Shown: positions 1 through 8,908, counted from the first letter of the stretch. The stretch: 20,171 nucleotides of DNA from JBCBJZ01 sp038522635 (GCA_038522635.1 JBCBJZ010000058.1:1-20171); one strand, 5' to 3'. The notes: generated by a model from the letters alone, not told the origin. Numbers and translations are program-made.

Positions 1-137
1 CCCACTCCTGGGAAAAGCGTGACCCGGTCGCGGCATGCTGACAGCTGCACTAGATGGGCGCCCGGTCGTTACACAACACAATCTAGAACGTGTCGCCGTG
101 TCGGTCGGTGGGTGTTCATGGCGCAGCGTGTACACCG

Positions 138-1358
138 TCATCGGGTCTTGCGCCCTGCCGGGTAGGCGAACTGCAGCACCAGCGTGCGCTGCAGGAACGT
201 GTTGAAGTTGTCATCCGAGATCAGCGTCAGGACCGGCGTGCCGTCCGCCGCAACATGGACGGCGAGCCCCTCCATGTTGTCGATTTCGTAGCTCAGGTTC
301 GCGCGCAGCAGCACTTCGCCGTCCACGGTGCGCCCGGGTCTGAGGTCGCGCGCCTTGATCTGGCGCAGGCGGATGCGCACCCCTTCCGACCAGCGAAAGC
401 GACGCTCCAGCAGCAGCAGATCGCCGTTCGGCAGGCCGGCCGCAGACGTGATGTCCATGTTGCCGCGATCGCGGATGGAGAAGCCCGCCGGCTTGGCGCC
501 GGGACGCGCGATCAGCCAGGCCGGGCGATCGCCGCCACGGCGTTTACGCTCGGCAATCGCGACGATCGTGCCGTTACGACGACCAGCCCTGAGCACGGCA
601 ATCGCTTCGAGGCCCTTATTGGTGGTCGCGAAGCTGCGAATGCGGGGGATCGTGATGTAGCGCGGCTTGGCGACCTGCCGCGGCGTGACGCCGAAGCGGC
701 CGATCCGATGGATCCGCTCAAACGAGATCAGGACCGTGCCGCGCGACAGCGTACCGGACGCCAGCACGAGCCCTTCAGCGTCGCGCTCGCGTTTGCCGCG
801 CAGGCGTCGGCCGGAACGCGCAAGCAGAGGCCCCATGACCGGGCCGTTGATGCCTCGCAGCAGCCCGCCCTTGTAGGAGAAGGAGCCACCGAGCCACAGC
901 CCGTCGTCGCTGACGGCCAGAAAGCGCTTGCCGTCCGGATCGACCGCGATGTCGGAAAAACCGCCGAAGCGCTTGTCGGCCGAGGACAGCACAAGGCCGC
1001 CTTTGAAGATCAGCTTGCCGTAGCGGTTGCCACCGAGGCTCGCGCGGGCAAAGGCGGTGAGCGGGCGGACTTTGACCGCAATCGGCCGCGCGTTGTTGGT
1101 CTGCGCGCGCGCAGGCGTCCACGGGGCGGGAAGCGCTGATGCCAGCGCCACGGTCACGGTAGCCAAGGCCAGCGCCGCAGCGAAGCCGCCCAGTCCGCCG
1201 GGCAGTCCGCCGCTCAGTCTTGAGGGCCACCTCGATTTTACGGACCAACCCGGCCCGCGAAGCAACACACCGTTGGCGTTCGGCTGGCCGGTCGCCCCGC
1301 GCGTGGCAGTAAGCTGCAAACCACGCCGCACAGCACGCCGGAGAGCGCCCGCGATCAC
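138..1358 (-). CDS. Secreted esterase-like-activity-of-phytase family protein
   Basis: The 406-aa product resembles the family named esterase-like activity of phytase (PF13449), a probable beta-propeller hydrolase domain of uncertain substrate. Visible hallmarks are FGGFSDIAVDPDGKRFLAVS (about residues 131-150), RDAEGLVL, NKGLEAIAV, DNMEGLAV and the near-terminal LISDDNFN. A hydrophobic stretch at residues 58-77 followed by ARAQ near 83-86 looks like a signal peptide preceded by an unusually long basic leader, so export to the periplasm is inferred and the true start may lie further in (a GTG codon occurs near residue 31). The listed start is GTG and overlaps the cobT stop in a GTGA tetranucleotide, which suggests translational coupling to cobT. 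The family commonly sits next to cobT in related bacteria, but no role in B12 synthesis is shown. The family call is firm; enzyme activity is unknown. Confidence 0.82.
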   Translation of the reverse strand: MIAGALRRAVRRGLQLTATRGATGQPNANGVLLRGPGWSVKSRWPSRLSGGLPGGLGGFAAALALATVTVALASALPAPWTPARAQTNNARPIAVKVRPLTAFARASLGGNRYGKLIFKGGLVLSSADKRFGGFSDIAVDPDGKRFLAVSDDGLWLGGSFSYKGGLLRGINGPVMGPLLARSGRRLRGKRERDAEGLVLASGTLSRGTVLISFERIHRIGRFGVTPRQVAKPRYITIPRIRSFATTNKGLEAIAVLRAGRRNGTIVAIAERKRRGGDRPAWLIARPGAKPAGFSIRDRGNMDITSAAGLPNGDLLLLERRFRWSEGVRIRLRQIKARDLRPGRTVDGEVLLRANLSYEIDNMEGLAVHVAADGTPVLTLISDDNFNTFLQRTLVLQFAYPAGRKTR

Positions 1359-3223
1359 CGGCCCGCCGCCGTGGCCCGGCCGGTGGCGGCGCTCTCTTCG
1401 AACAATTCAACCAGCTTGTCGGTCATGGCGCCTGCCAGTTCGCTTGGGTCGGTGATGGTGACGGCGCGCCGGTAATAGCGTGTAACGTCATGGCCGATGC
1501 CGATCGCGATCAACTCCACCGCCGAGCGGTTCTCGATCTCGGCGATCACCTGTCGGAGGTGCCGCTCCAGATAGACGCCGGAGTTCACCGACAGCGTACT
1601 GTCATCCACCGGCGCACCGTCTGAGATCATCATGAGAATGCGGCGCTGTTCGGGTCGGGCCTGGAGGCGGCGGTGTGCCCAGGCGAGCGCTTCCCCGTCG
1701 ATGTTCTCTTTCAGCAGCCCCTCACGCATCATCAGCGCAAGGTTGGACTTCGCCCGCCGCCACGGCTGATCAGCGGCCTTGTAGATGATGTGGCGCAAAT
1801 CGTTGAGGCGTCCGGGGTTGGCGGGCTTGCCGGCGCCCAGCCAGGCTTCGCGCGCCTGCCCACCCTTCCAGGCACGCGTGGTGAAACCCAGGATCTCGAC
1901 TTTAACGCCACAACGCTCAAGCGTGCGCGCGAGGATATCGGCGCAGCAGGCCGCAACCATGATCGGGCGTCCGCGCATGGAGCCGGAATTGTCCAGCAGC
2001 AACGTCACCACGGTATCGCGGAAGTCAGTGTCGCGTTCGCGCTTGAAGGACAGCGGCGACGTGGGATCGATGATCACCCGCGTCAGGCGCGATGGATCGA
2101 GCGCGCCCTCTTCCAGATCGAAGTCCCAAGCGCGATTTTGCTGCGCCAGCAGGCGACGCTGCAGGCGGTTGGCGAGGCGCGCGACAACCGCATTGAGCGT
2201 GCGCAGCTCTTTGTCGAGGAAAGCGCGCAGGCGCTCCAGTTCCTCCGGCGACGACAGGTCCTCGGCGCTGATCTCTTCATCATGCGTTTTGGCGAAAACC
2301 TTATAGCCATGCTGGCCTGGATCATCGAGGACGGAGGCGTTGGGGCGCCACGGCTCTTGCGTGTCGGCCTCCTGCTCGCCCTCGGCGTCCATGTCGTAGC
2401 TGTCGGTTTCAGCGCCTTCGGTGTCATCTGCGCTCTCGCCTTCTTCGCCGACGGCCTGCTGCTCTTCAGCCTGCACGTCTTCGCTGTCGGGGTTCTGCTG
2501 CGCTTCCTGGATGTCGCTGTCGCCGGCCTCAGCTTCGTTCTGTTCCTCGTTATCGTTATCGTTCTCATCGCCCTCGGCGCGCTCTTCGGCCAGATCAAGC
2601 GCCTGCAGCAGATCGCGCAGATGACGCCCGAACGCGGCCTGGTCGCCAACGTCGCTGGCCATGCGCGAGAGCACGTCAGCGCCGCGCTCATCGACGAACG
2701 GGCGCCAGAGTTCCACCATGCGCTCCGCACTTTCGGGCGGGGCAAGGCCGGTCAGGCGTTCGCGCACCATAAGCGCCAGCGCATCTTCAAGGGGCGCATC
2801 CGCCCGCTCGGTGATCTCGGCGTAGCGGCCGTGGCCGTAGATCGCTTCTGTTTTGGCGGTGAGGTTACGCGCCATGCCGGCCATGCGGGTGGCGCCGATC
2901 GCTTCAATGCGCGCGCGCTCGACCGTATCGAAAACGCTGCGGGCCGCGTCGGCGTTCGGCATCAGCTTGTTGTGCACCGAGGTGTCGTGGCAAGCGGCTG
3001 TCAGCGCCAGGCTATCAGCCCAGCCGCGAATGACCGCGATCTCACTGGCGTCGGGGGCCCGTGACGGCTCGGGCAATTGAACGTGCTGGCCATCGATCGT
3101 GGGTTTGCCAGCGCCGTATTGGACCTGGACCTCGTCGTCGCCGCAGACCGCTCGCACCGTGCCAGCAAGCACCCGCTTGAACGGTTCAGCCGGACTTTCC
3201 TTGCGGTTGGAAGGTGGAGCCAT
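1355..3223 (-). CDS. cobT: Cobaltochelatase subunit CobT
   Basis: The 622-aa product is the large non-ATPase subunit of the aerobic CobNST cobaltochelatase, which inserts cobalt into hydrogenobyrinic acid a,c-diamide in the cytoplasm. The N-terminal CobT domain covers roughly residues 15-215. A very acidic low-complexity linker (about 213-292, rich in D, E, Q and N) follows, as is typical for CobT. The C-terminal von Willebrand A-type domain carries the MIDAS motif DNSGSM at 411-416 and a second conserved segment ILMMISDGAPVDD near 529-541. The length matches the family (about 600-640 aa). The ATG at 3223 has no clear Shine-Dalgarno sequence. The gene lies 148 bp downstream of cobS on the same strand and its stop overlaps the next gene. 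CobN is not in the window. Confidence 0.97.
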   Translation of the reverse strand: MAPPSNRKESPAEPFKRVLAGTVRAVCGDDEVQVQYGAGKPTIDGQHVQLPEPSRAPDASEIAVIRGWADSLALTAACHDTSVHNKLMPNADAARSVFDTVERARIEAIGATRMAGMARNLTAKTEAIYGHGRYAEITERADAPLEDALALMVRERLTGLAPPESAERMVELWRPFVDERGADVLSRMASDVGDQAAFGRHLRDLLQALDLAEERAEGDENDNDNEEQNEAEAGDSDIQEAQQNPDSEDVQAEEQQAVGEEGESADDTEGAETDSYDMDAEGEQEADTQEPWRPNASVLDDPGQHGYKVFAKTHDEEISAEDLSSPEELERLRAFLDKELRTLNAVVARLANRLQRRLLAQQNRAWDFDLEEGALDPSRLTRVIIDPTSPLSFKRERDTDFRDTVVTLLLDNSGSMRGRPIMVAACCADILARTLERCGVKVEILGFTTRAWKGGQAREAWLGAGKPANPGRLNDLRHIIYKAADQPWRRAKSNLALMMREGLLKENIDGEALAWAHRRLQARPEQRRILMMISDGAPVDDSTLSVNSGVYLERHLRQVIAEIENRSAVELIAIGIGHDVTRYYRRAVTITDPSELAGAMTDKLVELFEESAATGRATAAGR

Positions 3224-3303
3224 GGTCGAATACCAGCTGCGGTGCTTGTACTTTTGCGGTCTTAGGGGCGGAGAGTACGGGCCGTCGTTTCATGGGTCAG
3301 CGA

Positions 3304-3319
3304 GGGGCAGCGCTACCCC
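3304..3319. other. Short palindrome in the cobS-cobT spacer
   Basis: The 148-bp spacer between cobS and cobT contains a 16-nt inverted repeat: GGGG and CCCC arms around an inner AGCGCT palindrome, with one C/A mismatch. No T-run follows on the minus strand, so it is not a typical intrinsic terminator. It could be a weak processing or attenuation hairpin. No other signal was recognised in this spacer. Confidence 0.3.
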
Positions 3320-3371
3320 GCGACTTTTGGGAGTTCCGCTGTCGTCGGCCGCCCTTGTAGGGCCCGTTACC

Positions 3372-4370
3372 TCAGCTTAGCGCAACGTTTGCCGCACTTT
3401 CGGGCAAATCCTCGCTGAAGCAGCGTTGGTAGAACTCGGCGACCAGCGGCCGCTCCAGCTCATCACACTTGTTGAGGAAGGACAGGCGGAACGCGAAACC
3501 GATGTCGCCGAAGATCTCGGCATTCTCCGCCCAGGTGATCACCGTACGCGGGCTCATCACCGTGGACAGATCACCGTTGACGAAGGCCGCACGCGTCAGA
3601 TCGGCAACGCGCACCATCGCGTCAACCTGCTCGCGCTTGCGATCGTCGGTGTCGAACGCCTTCACCTTGGCGCGGATGATGCCTACTTCGTCATCATGCG
3701 GGAGGTAGTTCAACGTCGAGACGATCGACCAGCGGTCCATTTGGCCTTGGTTGATCTGCTGCGTGCCGTGGTAGAGGCCTGAGGTGTCGCCTAGCCCGAT
3801 CGTGTTGGTGGTGGCGAACAGCCGGAAGCACGGGTGCGGGCGGATCACCTTGGACTGGTCGAGCAAGGTGAGCCGGCCGGAGACCTCCAGGACCCGCTGG
3901 ATCACGAACATGACGTCCGGGCGCCCGGCGTCATACTCATCGAAGACTAGCGCGGTGTTCGTCTGCAGGGCGAAGGGAAGAATGCCCTCGCGAAACTCCG
4001 TCACCTGCTTGCCGTCCTTCAGCACGATCGCGTCCTTGCCGACGAGGTCGATGCGGCTGACGTGGCTATCGAGGTTGACGCGTACACACGGCCAATTGAG
4101 GCGGGCCGCGACCTGCTCGATATGCGTCGATTTACCGGTGCCATGATAGCCCTGCACCATCACGCGGCGGTTGTGCTTGAAGCCTGCCAGGATCGCCAGG
4201 GTCACCTCCTTGTTGAAGAGGTAGTCTTCGTCGAAGTCAGGCACGTGCTCGCTGCGTTCAGCGTAGGCAGGCACAGTCAGATCGGTATCGATGCCGAACA
4301 CCTTGCGGACCGACAGCGTTTGATCGGGCACCAGGTCGGCGTTGGCGGTTTGCGTGGAGGCCATGGACAT
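3372..4370 (-). CDS. cobS: Cobaltochelatase AAA+ subunit CobS
   Basis: CobS is the AAA+ ATPase that, with CobT, drives ATP-dependent cobalt insertion by CobN in aerobic adenosylcobalamin synthesis. The conserved N-terminal block SVRKVFGIDTDLTVPAY is present, followed by Walker A GYHGTGKST and Walker B LVFDEYDAG. The sensor-like FATTNTIGLGD and the basic MSPRTVITWA segment near the C-terminus also match. The open frame extends upstream to a TTG at 4406, but the ATG at 4370 (or the ATG two codons later, 4364) gives the usual short N-terminus before SVRKVFG, so I chose 4370, for a product of 332 aa. No strong ribosome binding site marks any candidate. It lies directly upstream of cobT on the same strand, as expected for an operon. 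Confidence 0.96.
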   Translation of the reverse strand: MSMASTQTANADLVPDQTLSVRKVFGIDTDLTVPAYAERSEHVPDFDEDYLFNKEVTLAILAGFKHNRRVMVQGYHGTGKSTHIEQVAARLNWPCVRVNLDSHVSRIDLVGKDAIVLKDGKQVTEFREGILPFALQTNTALVFDEYDAGRPDVMFVIQRVLEVSGRLTLLDQSKVIRPHPCFRLFATTNTIGLGDTSGLYHGTQQINQGQMDRWSIVSTLNYLPHDDEVGIIRAKVKAFDTDDRKREQVDAMVRVADLTRAAFVNGDLSTVMSPRTVITWAENAEIFGDIGFAFRLSFLNKCDELERPLVAEFYQRCFSEDLPESAANVALS

Positions 4371-4575
4371 GTCCGCTGGGTGGGAAGTTGCAGAAGCGCT
4401 CGCCAAGAGAAGCGGCGCGCGTGAATGACGCGGGCGTTGAGCTTGCGTTCAAAGGTGTCAAGAACAGCCGGCGTGTCGCCCCATAGTTCGGGATATCTAG
4501 TTCCGGGATGTTAAGCGCTAGGCCGCGCCACCGCGACGCGCCGTTACGCCACGCCCGCCGTCGCCCGCACTTGGC

Positions 4576-5265
4576 TTAGCCGGATAAACCCGCCTGCTTC
4601 AGATGATTATAGGCTTGGATGATTTCGCGCAACTTGTCCTCAGACGCGCGATCCCCGCCATTGGTGTCCGGGTGATGGAGCTTCACAAGCTCCTTGTAGC
4701 GCGCCTTAATCTCATCGCCCGTCGCGCGATCGGCGAGGCCAAGCGTGGTCAGCGCTTTCTTCTCGAGCCGTTTAACGGGGCGTTTCGCGTTGGCGGCGGC
4801 CTGCTCTGCTGCGCGTTTGCGGTATTCGAAGAACCCGTGCGGGTCACTCGCTCCGCCTTCGCGGGCGGCTTCCGCGTCCCCATTGAGACCGGGCTTGGTG
4901 CGGCCTTTGACTTTGCCCGGGCCGAAGGCGCTGGTGTTGGCAGCCTTGGATTTAGCCTTGCCGTTGGTGCCGGCAGACCAGGTCGGGCGATGGCCCGTCG
5001 GTTCACCGGCTCTAAAGTCGGCGATCTCGACGTCCGACATGCCTTCGAAATAATTGTAGTTCGCGTTGAACTCGCGAATGTGTTCGGAGCAGAAGTAGAA
5101 GAACTCGTTCTCCCGGCCCTGGCCGCGCGGCGCGCGGTGCGCAGCCGGCCGCTGACAGTCTTTCCAGTCGCAAGTCCGGGTCGCTGCACGCTTGGCTTTC
5201 GCCGCGGTGCCGGGACCCTTCTTGTTGACGCGGATGCTGTCGAAATATTTTGACTGCAGTTTCAT
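4576..5265 (-). CDS. J-domain protein with N-terminal Cys motif
   Basis: The 229-aa protein carries a C-terminal J domain (about residues 170-228) with the diagnostic HPD at 198-200, preceded by the helix II pattern EIKARYKELVKLH and followed by DKLREIIQAYNHL. It should therefore stimulate an Hsp70 (DnaK) ATPase. The G/F, zinc-finger and C-terminal domains of DnaJ are absent, so it is a class C type J protein. The N-terminal third has C32-x4-C37 and C59-x2-H62, which could bind a metal; this is inference. A basic, Ala/Lys/Gly-rich linker separates the two parts. It lies between cobS and bolA, a placement common in Hyphomicrobiales as I recall. Its client is unknown. The ATG at 5265 has no evident Shine-Dalgarno sequence. 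Confidence 0.88.
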   Translation of the reverse strand: MKLQSKYFDSIRVNKKGPGTAAKAKRAATRTCDWKDCQRPAAHRAPRGQGRENEFFYFCSEHIREFNANYNYFEGMSDVEIADFRAGEPTGHRPTWSAGTNGKAKSKAANTSAFGPGKVKGRTKPGLNGDAEAAREGGASDPHGFFEYRKRAAEQAAANAKRPVKRLEKKALTTLGLADRATGDEIKARYKELVKLHHPDTNGGDRASEDKLREIIQAYNHLKQAGLSG

Positions 5266-5536
5266 CGGGGCGGGAGTATCTTCGAAGCTTCGGGGTCAGG
5301 CAAGCGCGATGACGGCCACATGGCCATCACGTGGCAAAGTGACCATAGACCAAGCGCGATGGTGTGATACGCGGCAACTGTTGCCAGTCCGTTGCCGCGG
5401 CGCACGGGCAGACCGCATGGGTCGTCCGGTGCGGCGTGATCGTGAGATAGGCTAAGGCTTCGGCCAGGGGCGGATGCTCCAAAAGGTACGGGCGCTCCAC
5501 ACGCGCCGATCGCGAACACACTGAGGGGCGTGCCCT
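5266..5536. promoter_or_regulatory. Divergent J-domain/bolA spacer with palindromes
   Basis: These 271 bp separate two divergent genes and must hold both promoters. I found no confident -35/-10 pair. What can be seen is: an 11-bp direct repeat CAAGCGCGATG at 5301-5311 and 5351-5361 (50 bp apart); a perfect palindrome GGCAA-CTG-TTGCC at 5373-5385; and an overlapping inverted repeat, GCGGCAAC at 5371-5378 with GTTGCCGC at 5391-5398. The left arm can pair with either right arm. The palindrome could be an operator for a repressor. No protein gene was recognised here. Confidence 0.45.
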
Positions 5537-5797
5537 ATGAGCGTCGAGACCACAATGCGTGAAAAACTGATGGTGGCTTTGGAGCCAGTGCGGCTCGACA
5601 TCATCAACGAGAGCGAACTTCACGCCGGCCACCGCTCTTCGCCGGGCACCGGTGAAAGCCATTTCCGCATCCACGTGGTGTCATCGAAGTTCGAAGGCCT
5701 GAGCCGCGTCGCCCGCCATCGCTTGGTGAACGACATTCTAGCCGAAGAACTCGCCGGCCGCATCCACGCCCTCGCCCTTACCGTAGACGCGCCCTAA
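5537..5797 (+). CDS. BolA family protein
   Basis: The 86-aa product is a complete BolA-type protein. The conserved pattern is intact: an N-terminal helix (REKLMVALEPVRLDIINES), HAGH at 29-32, the ESHFRIHVVSSKFEGLSRVARHR core with its FEG turn, and a final helix ending in IHALAL. BolA proteins pair with monothiol glutaredoxins and take part in iron-sulfur cluster trafficking or iron sensing; in some bacteria they affect morphology. The HAGH histidine and C-terminal IHAL histidine are conserved cluster-ligand candidates in the family. A GAGGGG Shine-Dalgarno-like sequence at 5523-5528 supports the ATG at 5537. The gene diverges from the J-domain gene and converges on the CNNM/CorC gene, whose stop is 15 bp away. 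The glutaredoxin partner is not in the window. Confidence 0.93.
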   Translation: MSVETTMREKLMVALEPVRLDIINESELHAGHRSSPGTGESHFRIHVVSSKFEGLSRVARHRLVNDILAEELAGRIHALALTVDAP

Positions 5798-5812
5798 CCG
5801 CAGCTGTGCCGA

Positions 5813-7114
5813 TCACGTGGCAGGCGCGTTGGCGGTTGTGGCTTCTTCAAGCTTTTGGACGCGTAGGGCGATGAGTTTGTTGCGGCTCTTGCGCAGGACC
5901 TCGAAGCGATAGCCGTAAAAGGTGAAGGTCTGGCCGGGCTCGGGGATGGTTTGTGCCTCGTGGATGACGAGGCCCGCGATGGTGGTCGCTTCCTCGTCAG
6001 GCAGGTCCCAATCGAGGTGGCGGTTGATGTCACGGATCGGCGCTGAACCATCGATGTTGACCGTGCCGTTGGGCTGCGGGCGGATCGCGGCATCGGCGAT
6101 GTCGTGCTCATCGGTGATCTGGCCGACGATCTCTTCCAGGATGTCTTCAAGCGTCATCAGCCCTTGAACTTCGCCGTATTCGTCGACCACCAGCGCGAGC
6201 TGGGCCTTGCGCCGCAGGAATTGGTTGAGTTGCGCCTTCACGGGCGTGGTCTCAGGCACGAACCAGGGCGCGCCGAGCTGGCCTGCAAAGTCGATCTGCG
6301 ACGCGTCCCAGTCGACACGAGCCAGCGCGCGTAGCAGGTCTTTGGCGTGCAGGATGCCGATGATGTTCTCCGGCTCATCCTGCCATACGGGCAAGCGCGT
6401 GTGCTGGCTCTTCATGACGTCATCGACGATGCTCGCAGGCGGGTCATCGATATCGATCATCAGCATCTTGGTGCGGTGGACCATAATGTCGGAGACCTGC
6501 AACTCACGCAGGTCGAGGATGCCGCCCAGCATGTCGCGGTCGCCCTTCACCACCGCCCCTTCCTTGTGGTGGAGGTCGATGGCACCGCGCAGTTCTTCAT
6601 GGGCTGCGAGGATGTTGGCCTGGTCGTCGCGCTTGGTCGGCGTCAGCCGAAGGATGTTGCTGATGATGAAGTTGACCAGCGCCGTTGCAGGATGCAGCAG
6701 CACGATCAGAAAGCGCATCGGCTTTGCGACAAACAATGATATCCGCTCGGGAAACGCCATCGCGTAGGTCTTGGGGAGCACTTCGGCGAACAGGACAACG
6801 ATGATGGTAAGCACGATCGTCGCGTAGAACACGCCGACATCGCCGAAGAGGGCGATCATGGCGCTCGTCATCAGCGCCGATGCGAGAATGTTGACCAGGT
6901 TGTTGCCGAGCAGGACGGTGCCGATGATCCGGTCGGGCGCCTCCAGCAGGCGGTTGACGAGGGCCGCACGGTCATCGCCGTCCTGTTCAAGCGCGTGGAT
7001 TTTGGCGCGCGAGGTAGCGGTGAGTGCGGTCTCGGAACCTGAAAAGAAGGCCGAACATACGATCAGCAGCAGCACGGCTGCGATGGTGAAGAGAATTTCG
7101 CTCGATACGTCCAT
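5813..7114 (-). CDS. HlyC/CorC (CNNM) family membrane protein with CBS pair
   Basis: This 433-aa integral membrane protein has the full CNNM/CorC architecture. The N-terminal DUF21 transmembrane domain has hydrophobic segments at about 5-28, 62-90, 95-118 and 127-155, with signature motifs SGSETA (25-30), GNNLVNI (70-76) and EVLPK (111-115). A CBS pair follows (about 205-335), including LPVWQDEPENIIGILHAKDL and DEYGEVQGLMTLEDILEEIV, then a CorC_HlyC domain (about 345-420). Family members are linked to magnesium or cobalt efflux and magnesium homeostasis; the haemolysin label is historical. It lies 88 bp downstream of aroB on the same strand and may be co-transcribed with aroK-aroB. The transported ion here is inferred. 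Confidence 0.94.
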   Translation of the reverse strand: MDVSSEILFTIAAVLLLIVCSAFFSGSETALTATSRAKIHALEQDGDDRAALVNRLLEAPDRIIGTVLLGNNLVNILASALMTSAMIALFGDVGVFYATIVLTIIVVLFAEVLPKTYAMAFPERISLFVAKPMRFLIVLLHPATALVNFIISNILRLTPTKRDDQANILAAHEELRGAIDLHHKEGAVVKGDRDMLGGILDLRELQVSDIMVHRTKMLMIDIDDPPASIVDDVMKSQHTRLPVWQDEPENIIGILHAKDLLRALARVDWDASQIDFAGQLGAPWFVPETTPVKAQLNQFLRRKAQLALVVDEYGEVQGLMTLEDILEEIVGQITDEHDIADAAIRPQPNGTVNIDGSAPIRDINRHLDWDLPDEEATTIAGLVIHEAQTIPEPGQTFTFYGYRFEVLRKSRNKLIALRVQKLEEATTANAPAT

Positions 7115-7202
7115 GGTGACCGGTTGGGGGTTACTGCAAGCGAGGCGTGATCATGGGGAGCGCTGACTGCCTCGAAAAAGCTGCGGCGGTGATGCGCGTG
7201 GC

Positions 7203-8309
7203 CTACCGCACTTCCGTCTCCAAAAACGCTAGAACCTGCGCCGCGTCGACATCGCGTGCGATGAACGCTTCGCCGATATCTTTGACCAGAATGAAAACGA
7301 GCTTGCCGCGTTCCACCTTTTTGTCCTGCGCCATCAGGTCGACGAGGGCGGCGGCCGTGGGGCGGGGTGTGCTGGGGATGTCGCTGATCCGCGTGGGCAG
7401 GCCGACCGCGCGCAAATGCGCTTCAACGCGCTCAGCGCTGCTAGCCGGCGCATGGCCCAAGTGATGCGAAAACCGGAAGGCGAGCGCCATGCCGATGGCC
7501 ACCGCTTCGCCGTGCAGCAACCGCTCGCCGTAGCCCGTAAAGGCTTCCAGCGCGTGCCCGAACGTGTGCCCCAGATTGAGAAGCGCGCGTTCGCCATGCT
7601 CGCGTTCATCGCGCGCGACCACGCCCGCTTTAGCAGCACAACTGGTCTCGATCGCGCGGGTCAGGGCCGAAGTATCGTTGCCGAATACGCTGCGCCAATG
7701 GGCGTCGAGCCAGTCGAAGAAGGCGGCATCGCCCAGCAGCCCGTATTTGACGACTTCCGCGTAGCCCGATCGCATCTGGCGCTCGGGCAGCGTGGAGAGC
7801 ACATCGGTATCGATGAGCACCAGGCTTGGCTGGTGGAAAGCGCCGAGCAGGTTCTTGCCACGGGTGGAATTGACGGCCGTCTTGCCGCCGACGGCGCTGT
7901 CGACCTGGGCCAGCAGGCTGGTCGGGATCTGCACCATGCGGACGCCACGGCGCAGGATCGCTGCGGCAAAGCCCGCCAGATCGCCGATCACCCCGCCGCC
8001 AAGCGCAATCACCGCATCGCCGCGCTCCACCCCCATGCCAAGCAGCCCATCGCACACTTGCTCAAGCGTGGCGAACGACTTGCTGGCTTCCCCCGCTGGC
8101 ACGCTGATCGTGCCAAGATGGAGCCCCGCTTGCGACAAGGCTGTTTCCAACGTCTCCGCGTAAAGCGCGCCGACCGTCTCATCGGTGACGATGGCACAGC
8201 GCGTTTCGCCCAACGTTTCGCGCACGCGCGCGGCGACCTCGCCCACCAGGCCGGGGCCGATCGCGATGTCGTAACCGCGGTCATCGAGGTTGACGCGCAG
8301 GATGTTCAC
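7203..8309 (-). CDS. aroB: 3-dehydroquinate synthase AroB
   Basis: AroB converts DAHP to 3-dehydroquinate, the second step of the shikimate pathway, using NAD and a divalent metal. The 368-aa length is normal. Visible motifs are the nucleotide-binding GGGVIGD (104-110), IPTSLLAQVDSAVGGKTAVN (128-147), NLLGAFHQP (153-161) and GYAEVVKYG with metal ligand E185. LNLGHTFGHALE (H248, H252) and LHGEAV (H266) complete the metal site. All expected catalytic positions are present. The start is GTG at 8309 and shares GTGA with the aroK stop, so the two are almost certainly translationally coupled. The aroK-aroB pairing is widespread in proteobacteria. Confidence 0.98.
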   Translation of the reverse strand: MNILRVNLDDRGYDIAIGPGLVGEVAARVRETLGETRCAIVTDETVGALYAETLETALSQAGLHLGTISVPAGEASKSFATLEQVCDGLLGMGVERGDAVIALGGGVIGDLAGFAAAILRRGVRMVQIPTSLLAQVDSAVGGKTAVNSTRGKNLLGAFHQPSLVLIDTDVLSTLPERQMRSGYAEVVKYGLLGDAAFFDWLDAHWRSVFGNDTSALTRAIETSCAAKAGVVARDEREHGERALLNLGHTFGHALEAFTGYGERLLHGEAVAIGMALAFRFSHHLGHAPASSAERVEAHLRAVGLPTRISDIPSTPRPTAAALVDLMAQDKKVERGKLVFILVKDIGEAFIARDVDAAQVLAFLETEVR

Positions 8310-8908
8310 GGTGCGCGCTCCGCCTGCAGGTGGCCCAACAGCGCGTCGATGATGTCGCCCACCACCGTCTCGTGGCTCACGTTGCGGCTTTCAACGGTGA
8401 CATCGGCATGCGCGTATACGGGGTAGCGCTTTTCCATCAGATCACGCATCACCGCTTCGGGATCGTCCGTCTGCAGCAGGGGACGGTTGTCACGGCGCAA
8501 GGCGCGTTCGAGCAGGATGGGTAGGGTCGCTTTGAGCCAAACGGAGACAGCGCTGCTCGCAATGTTGTCGCGAGTGATCGCATCCATGTAGGCGCCGCCG
8601 CCCGTCGCCAACACCTGGGGGCCGTCGGTCAGCAACCGGGCGATGACCTTGCGCTCGCCCTCGCGAAAGTAGGTTTCGCCGTGCTCTGCGAAAATTTCCG
8701 GGATCGTTTGGCCCGCCGCCTTCTCAATCTCGTGATCAGTATCGGCGAACGCGAGGTTGAGGGCGCCGGCAAGACGTCGGCCCACCGAGCTTTTACCGCA
8801 GCCCATCAGACCGACCAGGACGATTGGGCGCTGGCCGAGTAACCCGCGCAAGGTTGCCGCCTGTGTGTGCGGAACGGCGCGGTGCTTCTTGAGGCCGAAA
8901 CGAATCAT
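8306..8908 (-). CDS. aroK: Shikimate kinase AroK
   Basis: AroK phosphorylates shikimate at the 3-hydroxyl using ATP, the fifth step of the shikimate pathway. With the ATG at 8908 the product is 200 aa. It shows the Walker A loop GLMGCGKSS (33-41), the DTD substrate and magnesium segment (56-58), FRE with R82, GGG (103-105) and the lid motif DNRPLL with R142. The frame is open upstream to a GTG at 9040, with another ATG at 8980, but that extension lacks family resemblance; alphaproteobacterial AroK usually has only a short leader before IVLVGLMG. No Shine-Dalgarno sequence decides between the starts. It overlaps aroB by 4 bp and diverges from the plus-strand genes at 9203. Confidence 0.96.
   Translation of the reverse strand: MIRFGLKKHRAVPHTQAATLRGLLGQRPIVLVGLMGCGKSSVGRRLAGALNLAFADTDHEIEKAAGQTIPEIFAEHGETYFREGERKVIARLLTDGPQVLATGGGAYMDAITRDNIASSAVSVWLKATLPILLERALRRDNRPLLQTDDPEAVMRDLMEKRYPVYAHADVTVESRNVSHETVVGDIIDALLGHLQAERAP

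Noticed and set aside
1..137. Possible end of another gene at the left edge
   Set aside because: No recognisable protein fragment, terminator or RNA in these bases.
1673..3064. 463-codon plus-strand open frame opposite cobT
   Set aside because: It is the antisense of a certain gene. The acidic linker of CobT read backwards yields a false hydrophobic stretch.
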